In this document: piece by piece, positions 1 through 4,196 of the stretch
Numbering within the stretch: the first letter of the stretch is position 1
Layout of the letters: each line of letters starts with the position of its first letter
Origin: CAYLZO01 sp964387775
GTDB taxonomy: Bacteria; Chloroflexota; Anaerolineae; JAAYZQ01
Direction of reading: 5' to 3'
Length of the DNA: 8,682 bases
Assembly (NCBI GenBank): GCA_964387775.1
Contig: CAYLZO010000224.1
Coordinates: 1-8,682, forward strand
Position numbers and translations under genes: made by a program
The notes under the pieces: model-generated
What the model was told of the DNA's origin: nothing
Databases searched by the model: none
What the model saw: only the letters and a program-made list of their open reading frames with translations

Positions 1-600
1 GGCGCCATCCGCACCGCTGAGCTGGCTGTGGTGCAGGAGCAGCACCCGCACGCCGACGACGGCGACACGGACAACTATGCCTGCACGGTGGTGCTGCGCA
101 ACTCGGGCCTGGTGCTGAGCCGGGTGCCGGTGGCCACGCCGCGCCTCGGCCAGGCCAGCATCCCGGCCGTGGGCGACCTGGTGCTCGTCCAGTTCGTCGG
201 CGGCGACGCCAACGCGCCCGTCATCGTCGGTTGCCTGTACAACGACGAGGACCGGCCGCCGGCCAACGACGACGGCCAACTGGTGCTCCACCTGCCGCTG
301 AGCGCCGGCGAGGGCGACGCCGTGCACCTGGCGCTCTCCAGCGGCGACGACCGCGAGATTGAGCTCAAGCTGGGCAACGGGCTGGCGCTGCACCTGCGCG
401 ACGACGACCCCGTGGTCGAGCTGAGTGTGGACGGCGGCAAGGCCACCGTCCAGATCGACCGCGACGGCGCCGTCAGCGTCGAGTCGCAGGGCGACGTGAC
501 GCTGAAAACACAGGGAACCGTCAACATCGAGGGCGCCGAGGTCAACGTCAAAGCCCAGGGGCAGCTCAACCTCAAGGGCGCCGCCGTGAACCTAAACTAG
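1..600 (+). CDS. Phage baseplate assembly protein V / VgrG-like spike protein, C-terminal part (partial)
   Basis: C-terminal 199 codons of a gene that begins upstream of the window; the frame is open from base 1, so the GTG at 28 is not the true start. The first ~85 residues look like the gp5/gpV OB-fold of tail spikes: a conserved RVPVATPRLG stretch, then P.VGDLVLVQFVGGD, then a PVIVGCLYN strand and a PP turn. The last ~45 residues are short alternating strands (VTLKTQGTVNIEGAEVNVKA type), as in the C-terminal beta-helix needle of VgrG/gp5. In contractile particles a trimer of this protein forms the central spike below the tube and carries the PAAR tip. The gene ends with TAG and is separated from the PAAR gene by an 800-bp repeat-rich insert. 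The family is clear. Whether the full protein has the gp27-like domain of VgrG/Afp8 or only the short gpV form cannot be seen. Confidence 0.9.
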   Translation, partial: GAIRTAELAVVQEQHPHADDGDTDNYACTVVLRNSGLVLSRVPVATPRLGQASIPAVGDLVLVQFVGGDANAPVIVGCLYNDEDRPPANDDGQLVLHLPLSAGEGDAVHLALSSGDDREIELKLGNGLALHLRDDDPVVELSVDGGKATVQIDRDGAVSVESQGDVTLKTQGTVNIEGAEVNVKAQGQLNLKGAAVNLN

Positions 601-605
601 TCCCT

Positions 606-696
606 GTCATTGCGAGGGAGCGCAGCGACCGAAGCAATCCCCAGCTATGACAGAACCGGAGATTGCTTCGGCCCAAACGGCGGGCCTCGCAATGAC
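606..696. repeat. Palindromic repeat copy R1
   Basis: A 91-bp interrupted palindrome that starts six bases after the spike gene stop. The outer arms GTCATTGCGAG (606-616) and CTCGCAATGAC (686-696) are perfect 11-bp complements. The inner arms CCGAAGCAATC (629-639) and GATTGCTTCGG (661-671) are also perfect. A 21-base centre separates the inner arms. The same arms recur at 820, 934, 1301 and 4085, and as a shortened form at 8410. This is a small dispersed repeat (MITE- or REP-like); similar CATTGCGAG/GAAGCAATC repeats occur in many unrelated bacteria. It would fold into a long hairpin in transcripts. Confidence 0.9.
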
Positions 697-704
697 AGAG
701 ATGG

Positions 705-804
705 NNNNNNNNNNNNNNNNNNNNNNNNNNNNNNNNNNNNNNNNNNNNNNNNNNNNNNNNNNNNNNNNNNNNNNNNNNNNNNNNNNNNNNNNNNNNNNNN
801 NNNN
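705..804. other. Assembly gap of exactly 100 Ns
   Basis: One hundred unknown bases. Exactly 100 Ns is a common placeholder for a scaffold gap of unknown size. The left edge ends in GACAGAGATGG and the right edge begins AGGCACTATG. These two strings are contiguous at the R2/R3 junction (909-928), so the gap lies inside a tandem array of the 114-bp repeat unit. The real number of units is unknown. Confidence 0.95.
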
Positions 805-993
805 AGGCACTATGATCCTGTCATTGCGAGCGACCGGAGGGAGCGAAGCAATCCCCAACTACGACAGAATCGGAGATTGCTTCGGCCCAAACGACGGGCC
901 TCGCAATGACAGAGATGGAGGCACTATGATCCTGTCATTGCGAGCGACCGGAGGGAGCGAAGCAATCCCCAACGATGACAGAGCCGGAGATTG
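805..993. repeat. Tandem array of a 114-bp unit containing palindromes R2 and R3
   Basis: The unit starting AGGCACTATGATCCT at 805 begins again at 919, a period of 114 bp. Over 75 comparable bases (805-879 against 919-993) I count four mismatches. R2 is a full 91-bp palindrome at 820-910 with the same 11-bp outer arms as R1. R3 (934-993) has the left outer arm and left inner arm but stops after GGAGATTG, where sequence leading into the GIY-YIG gene takes over. With R1 and the gap, the array has at least three copies. Confidence 0.88.
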
Positions 994-1000
994 AGACAGG

Positions 1001-1294
1001 ATGACGAAACAGTACTACGTCTACATCATGACGAACAAACACAACCGAGTACTATAACTATACACCGGCGTCACCAACGACCTGAAACGTAGAGCCCATG
1101 AGCACAAAGAAGGCTTGGGCGGTGGCTTCACCAGCCGCTACAATGTGAAAAAACTGGTCTATTGCGAAATTGCTGAGAATGCGAACGCCGCCATTGCTCG
1201 CGAAAAACAGATCAAGGGGGGCTCGCGCCAGAAGAAACTGGACCTGGTAAACAGTATGAACCCGGAGTGGAAGGATTTGTACGATGAACTCTAG
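1001..1294 (+). pseudogene. GIY-YIG endonuclease-like gene, interrupted by an in-frame stop
   Basis: Ninety-seven codons from ATG 1001 to TAG 1292-1294, with an in-frame TAA at 1055-1057. Ignoring the stop, the product is a full-length small single-domain GIY-YIG nuclease of the UPF0213/YhbQ-like type. It begins MTKQYYVYIMTNK (GIY-equivalent strand), continues LYTGVTNDLKRR (YIG-equivalent plus the conserved Arg region), then AAIAREKQIKGG (the helix with the catalytic metal-binding Glu) and ends NSMNPEWKDLYDEL. The stop comes from a 6-bp tandem duplication (ACTATA twice, 1051-1062); one copy would restore VLYTGV. All later motifs are intact, so inactivation looks recent, unless the duplication is an assembly error beside the gap. 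Its GC content is visibly lower than that of its neighbours. It is flanked by truncated palindrome R3 upstream and R4 downstream and has no evident role in the particle. The family call is firm; non-function is likely. Confidence 0.88.
1051..1062 (+). repeat. 6-bp tandem duplication (ACTATA x2) that creates the stop
   Basis: ACTATA at 1051-1056 is repeated at 1057-1062. It turns the expected codons for V-L-Y-T into V-L-stop-L-Y-T. The duplication keeps the frame but introduces TAA at 1055-1057. Confidence 0.9.
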
Positions 1295-1300
1295 AAACCA

Positions 1301-1385
1301 GTCATTGCGAGCGCAGCGAAGCAATCCCGCTCTGGGCCGAGGTGAGATTGCTTCGTCGCTCGCTTCGCTCGCTCCTCGCAATGAC
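1301..1385. repeat. Palindromic repeat copy R4
   Basis: An 85-bp interrupted palindrome six bases after the GIY-YIG gene stop. The outer arms GTCATTGCGAG (1301-1311) and CTCGCAATGAC (1375-1385) are perfect. The inner parts GAAGCAATC and GATTGCTTC are also complementary. The right half carries extra alternating TCGCTCGCTTCGCTCGCTC sequence. It ends ~20 bases before the PAAR gene start, so it lies in the 5' leader of that gene. Confidence 0.9.
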
Positions 1386-1391
1386 GGGAGC

Positions 1392-1397
1392 AGGGGG
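1392..1397 (+). promoter_or_regulatory. Ribosome binding site supporting the GTG start of the PAAR gene
   Basis: AGGGGG lies eight bases before GTG 1406 and just downstream of palindrome R4. It supports 1406 over the overlapping frame at 1342, which is translated from the repeat. Confidence 0.55.
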
Positions 1398-1405
1398 TAG
1401 AAAAC

Positions 1406-1801
1406 GTGGGCCAACCAGCCGCCAAACAGGGCGACCAAATTCTGGCGACCGACATCCACATCGTCAACATCCCGTCGCCGGGCGGGCCGGTGCCGACGCC
1501 GCTGCCCCACCCGTTCGCGGGCATGATCGATGGCTCGCTGAGCACCGACGTCAACGTCGAGGGCAAACCGGCAGCGATGCAAGGCAGCACGGCGACCAAC
1601 AACCCGCCCCACGTGCCGCAGGGCGGGCCGTTCCAGTCGCCGCCCGCCAACCGGGCGACGATCCAGATGGGCAGCAGCAGCGTATTCATCAACGGCAAGC
1701 CGGCGGCGCGTAACGGCGACATGGCCCTGACCTGCAACGACCCGGCCGACCAGCCCGTGGGCACGGTCCTGGCCGTGGGCACAGTTTTCATCGGAGGATA
1801 A
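1406..1801 (+). CDS. PAAR-domain spike tip protein
   Basis: 131 residues from a GTG start. It resembles the PAAR-like proteins of contractile injection systems (Afp10-type and PAAR/DUF4150-like families). Visible features: MGQPAAKQGD opening, a proline-rich segment with PLPHPF (~residues 32-37), two GKPAA turns (~53-57 and ~97-101) and a late TCNDPADQPVGTV motif. His18, His35, His69 and Cys110 are spaced so that they could form the three-His, one-Cys metal site known at the apex of PAAR cones. It would cap the spike trimer encoded upstream, sharpening the tip and sometimes carrying an effector. No C-terminal toxin extension is present, so this is a plain tip. Its stop lies four bases before the next gene, whose GGAGG is inside the end of this one, indicating cotranscription. 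Family confidence is high. Confidence 0.9.
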   Translation: MGQPAAKQGDQILATDIHIVNIPSPGGPVPTPLPHPFAGMIDGSLSTDVNVEGKPAAMQGSTATNNPPHVPQGGPFQSPPANRATIQMGSSSVFINGKPAARNGDMALTCNDPADQPVGTVLAVGTVFIGG

Positions 1802-1804
1802 CGG

Positions 1805-2290
1805 GTGGCNNNNNNNNNNGACGAGCACCTTCTAACCGACATTCGCCTCGAATTGCAGCACTGGGAGCTGCGGCCGGTCTATCGCCTGACGACCGAGCGC
1901 CACCGCGTGCCGAAAAAGCCCGGCTGGCGCGATGACCTGGGCCTCATCGCCGGGCGCGACAACCTGGGCCAGGCCGTGGTGCTGCGCCTGCTCATCCCGC
2001 GCGGCGAGCTGGGCCCGCTGGGCCATCCCGGCTACGGTTCGCGCCTGCACGAGCTCATCGGCCGCCAGAACACCGAGACGACGCGACACCTGGTCAAACT
2101 CTATATCCTGGAGAGCCTGGCCCAGGAGCGGCGCATCGAAGAGGTGGTCAGCGTCTCGGTCACGCCCACGCCCGGCACCCGCGACCGCGTCGACGTGCTG
2201 CTCGTGGTCAAGCCCATCGGGGCGAGCGAGTCCGGTGAACCCGGTCGAACCGTGCGCATCGGCCCCTTTAGCCTGGAGTTGGAACTATGA
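1805..2290 (+). CDS. GPW/gp25-family baseplate wedge protein
   Basis: About 161 residues, assuming the 10-N stretch at 1810-1819 is correctly sized. GTG 1805 follows GGAGG (1793-1797) with good spacing, but residues 3-5 are hidden by Ns and the frame across them is not proven. The family signature is clear: RLLIPRGELGPLGHPGYGS (~61-79), matching the gp25 pattern in which a GE..L/hP.YGS loop precedes an SRL..L helix. A long helix (~90-107) and a strand-rich C-terminus (VSVSVTPTPGTRDRVDVLLVV, then FSLELEL) follow. gp25 binds J-type protein in the inner baseplate wedge and helps start sheath assembly; it is near-universal in contractile systems. The stop overlaps the J gene start (ATGA at 2287-2290), typical of translational coupling. 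The N-terminal ~30 residues before the core have no clear role. Confidence 0.88.
   Translation: MXXXXDEHLLTDIRLELQHWELRPVYRLTTERHRVPKKPGWRDDLGLIAGRDNLGQAVVLRLLIPRGELGPLGHPGYGSRLHELIGRQNTETTRHLVKLYILESLAQERRIEEVVSVSVTPTPGTRDRVDVLLVVKPIGASESGEPGRTVRIGPFSLELEL
1810..1819. other. 10-N gap near the start of the gp25-like gene
   Basis: Ten unknown bases directly after GTGGC. The reading frame downstream is open and the Shine-Dalgarno upstream fits GTG 1805. If ten is a placeholder rather than a measured length, the start codon and first residues may differ. Confidence 0.95.
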
Positions 2291-4077
2291 CATTCAGACG
2301 GCGAACCTATCCCGAAGTGCTCGACAACATCCTGACCGGCCTGGTGCAAGGCGTCGCGGCCGAGGCCCATCCCTACCCGCCGGAAGAGGGAGCCGAGCCA
2401 CCGCACACCCACTTCCTGGAGCGGCCGCCGGTGGCCGAGATCCTCTCGGTCTATGGCCAGCGCAACGGCCAGCCCCACCGCTTCCGCGCCGACCAGGACT
2501 ACAAGCTGGCCGACCAGAAGGCCCTGGTCTGGCAGGAGGGCGCCCAGATGCCCGACGCCGGGACCCTGGTCCACGTCAACTACTACCCCGCCACCGCCCA
2601 CCCCGAGCTGACCGACACCGAGCCGGGCAGCGTGCTCCGCACCCTGAGCGAGACGCTGGCCCTGGAGATCGGCCGGCTCTACGCCCAGCTCGACGCCGTC
2701 TACCAGGCGGGGTTCGTGGACACGGCCGGCGGCTCGGCGCTGGACAAGGTGGTCGCCCTGCTGGGCATCGAGCGGGTGACGGGCGCCCACCCCGCCGGCG
2801 AGGTCGTCTTTACCCGCTCGCGCAACAGCCGGGGCGCCGTCACCATCCCCGCCGGCACGCGCCTCATCACCGAGGACGGCGAGATCGAGTACGAGACGAC
2901 GGCCACGGTGACGCTGCTCGAAGGCCAGAACACGGTGCGCGTCACGGCCCGCGACCTGGAGGTGACCAACGACCCCGTGGGCGCCGACGCGCTGACGGTC
3001 CTGCCCATCCCGCTGGCCGGCATCGAGTCGGTCACGAACCCCAACCCGACGAGCATCACCACCCAGGACGAGAGCGACGCCGAGCTGCGCACCCGGGCCA
3101 AGAATTTCCTGCACGGCAGCGAGCGGGCCACCGTCGGCGCGCTGCAACAGGCCGTCGCCCGGCAGGGCGTCTCGGCCGAGGTGATCGAGGACACGACGAC
3201 GCCGGGCCAGGTCACGGTCAAGGCCGTGGCCGAGGCGTGGGATCCCGAGCTGGAGCAGCGGGTCATGACCGCCATCCACGACGCCCGGCCCGCCGGCGTG
3301 ATCGTCACCCTGCCCACGCCCGAGACCCCGCGCAAGGTCAACGTCGAGATCCTGCTGACCACGGCCCAGGGCCTGCTGCCCGAGGACCTGCGCGCCATCC
3401 AGGACGCGGTCCGCCAGGAGATCGCCGACTACTTCCAGCGGCTGCCCACCAAGTCGGAGGGCAGCATCACCAAGATCGTGAGCCTGGTGCTGGGCGTGGA
3501 GGGCGTGGAGGACATGCGCCTGGTCAGCGCCACCTGGGACGGCTCGACTGAGCTCGCCAAAGTCGGCACGCCGACCAACGTGCTCGACCGCGAAGCCGGC
3601 GCGCTCAAGATCGCCGGCCAGGCCACCGTGCTCGACGAAATCCAGATCGTCGACCCGGCCCTGCCCACGCTGCTCAGCGTGACCGTCGGCTATCCGGAGG
3701 GGGCCGACGCGCCCGACGAGGCCGCCATCCGCCAGAAACTGGCCAACACGACGCTGCCCTACCTCAACGGGCTGGCCGAGCAGACGCTGCCCACGGCCCA
3801 GGCCCACAAGCGCGTCCTCTCCTTTGGCAAGCTGCTGCACGCCATCGAGCTGCCGGGCAAGGCGGCCCACCTGCTCTCCGAGTACGACGAGGACCAGGCG
3901 GCCACCCTGCCCGACGAGACGGGCATCGACCCCTACCAGGTGACCTTTGCCCTGACCACGCAGAGCGGTGTCAGCCGCGTCCTGGGCCAGGCCGCCGACC
4001 CGGCCTACACGCTGAGTCAATTCGAGCGACTCTCGCTCGACAGCGTCACCGTGTCCATCGAGGCGAACGATGCCTGA
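2287..4077 (+). CDS. Baseplate J-like protein
   Basis: 596 residues, starting at ATG 2287 in an ATGA overlap with the gp25 gene. The central part matches the Baseplate_J family: a helical stretch DKVVALLGIERVTG (~154-167) is followed by AGEVVFTRSRNSRGAVTIP and AGTRLIT (~170-194), then beta-rich sequence, a YET.ATVTL stretch, and the NPTSITTQDESDAELRTRAKNF segment (~254-275) typical of J proteins. The second half alternates helices and strands (RKVNVEILLT, LPEDLRAIQDAVRQEI), as in the duplicated C-terminal modules of J/gp6/Afp11. In the particle it joins gp25 and the outer wedge protein to form the baseplate ring. The N-terminal ~130 residues contain a His/Pro-rich segment around 30-50 of unclear role. 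Compared with phage Mu/P2 J (~300-400 aa) it is long; eCIS J proteins are usually larger still. The stop at 4075-4077 lies at the edge of palindrome R5. Confidence 0.9.
   Translation: MTFRRRTYPEVLDNILTGLVQGVAAEAHPYPPEEGAEPPHTHFLERPPVAEILSVYGQRNGQPHRFRADQDYKLADQKALVWQEGAQMPDAGTLVHVNYYPATAHPELTDTEPGSVLRTLSETLALEIGRLYAQLDAVYQAGFVDTAGGSALDKVVALLGIERVTGAHPAGEVVFTRSRNSRGAVTIPAGTRLITEDGEIEYETTATVTLLEGQNTVRVTARDLEVTNDPVGADALTVLPIPLAGIESVTNPNPTSITTQDESDAELRTRAKNFLHGSERATVGALQQAVARQGVSAEVIEDTTTPGQVTVKAVAEAWDPELEQRVMTAIHDARPAGVIVTLPTPETPRKVNVEILLTTAQGLLPEDLRAIQDAVRQEIADYFQRLPTKSEGSITKIVSLVLGVEGVEDMRLVSATWDGSTELAKVGTPTNVLDREAGALKIAGQATVLDEIQIVDPALPTLLSVTVGYPEGADAPDEAAIRQKLANTTLPYLNGLAEQTLPTAQAHKRVLSFGKLLHAIELPGKAAHLLSEYDEDQAATLPDETGIDPYQVTFALTTQSGVSRVLGQAADPAYTLSQFERLSLDSVTVSIEANDA
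4068..4075. repeat. Left copy of 8-bp direct repeat CGATGCCT flanking R5
   Basis: CGATGCCT occurs here, at the end of the J gene, and again at 4189-4196, 121 bp away on the other side of palindrome R5. Removing one copy plus the intervening DNA joins the J gene to the next gene with an overlapping TAG stop and ATG start. It is a candidate target-site duplication. Confidence 0.6.
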
Positions 4078-4084
4078 CATCTTT

Positions 4085-4171
4085 GTCATTGCGAGGAGCG
4101 CAGCGACGAAGCAATCCCCGGCTCTGTCCCAGTTGGGGATTGCTTCGCTCCCTCCGGTCGCTCGCAATGAC
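4085..4171. repeat. Palindromic repeat copy R5, between the J and propeller genes
   Basis: An 87-bp palindrome. Outer arms GTCATTGCGAG (4085-4095) and CTCGCAATGAC (4161-4171) and inner arms GAAGCAATCCCC (4108-4119) and GGGGATTGCTTC (4135-4146) are perfect complements. It begins eight bases after the J stop and ends 19 bases before ATG 4191. It fills nearly all of the only sizeable gap between these two operon genes. Its forward translation gives the SLRGAQRRSNP string often seen as a false N-terminus in annotations. Confidence 0.92.
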
Positions 4172-4188
4172 GGCGGAGAATCCAACGC

Positions 4189-4196
4189 CGATGCCT
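4189..4196. repeat. Right copy of 8-bp direct repeat CGATGCCT
   Basis: Second copy of the direct repeat. It overlaps the chosen ATG start (4191) of the propeller protein gene. See the left copy at 4068-4075. Confidence 0.6.

Noticed and set aside
610..994. Small open frames across the repeats and the N gap
   Set aside because: They are translations of the palindromes and contain a run of unknown residues; no evidence of a real protein.
606..1385. CRISPR array made of the repeated units
   Set aside because: The units are ~91-bp palindromes with a 114-bp period and near-identical whole units, not short direct repeats with unique spacers, and no cas genes are near.
1932..3551. Overlapping + strand frame of 539 codons
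   Set aside because: It is an alternative frame of the gp25/J genes, rich in Arg, Pro and Gly, with no motif; the two real genes explain the region.
2101..4185. Long antisense open frame of 694 codons across the gp25 and J genes
   Set aside because: Typical shadow frame in GC-rich DNA. It has low-complexity G/R/D/V-rich composition and no recognisable domain, and the sense strand encodes clear gp25 and J families.
4083..4190. N-terminal extension of the propeller protein from TTG 4083
   Set aside because: These 36 residues (SLRGAQRRSNP...) are mostly the translation of palindrome R5 and lack homology to tail proteins; the family-like sequence starts after ATG 4191.
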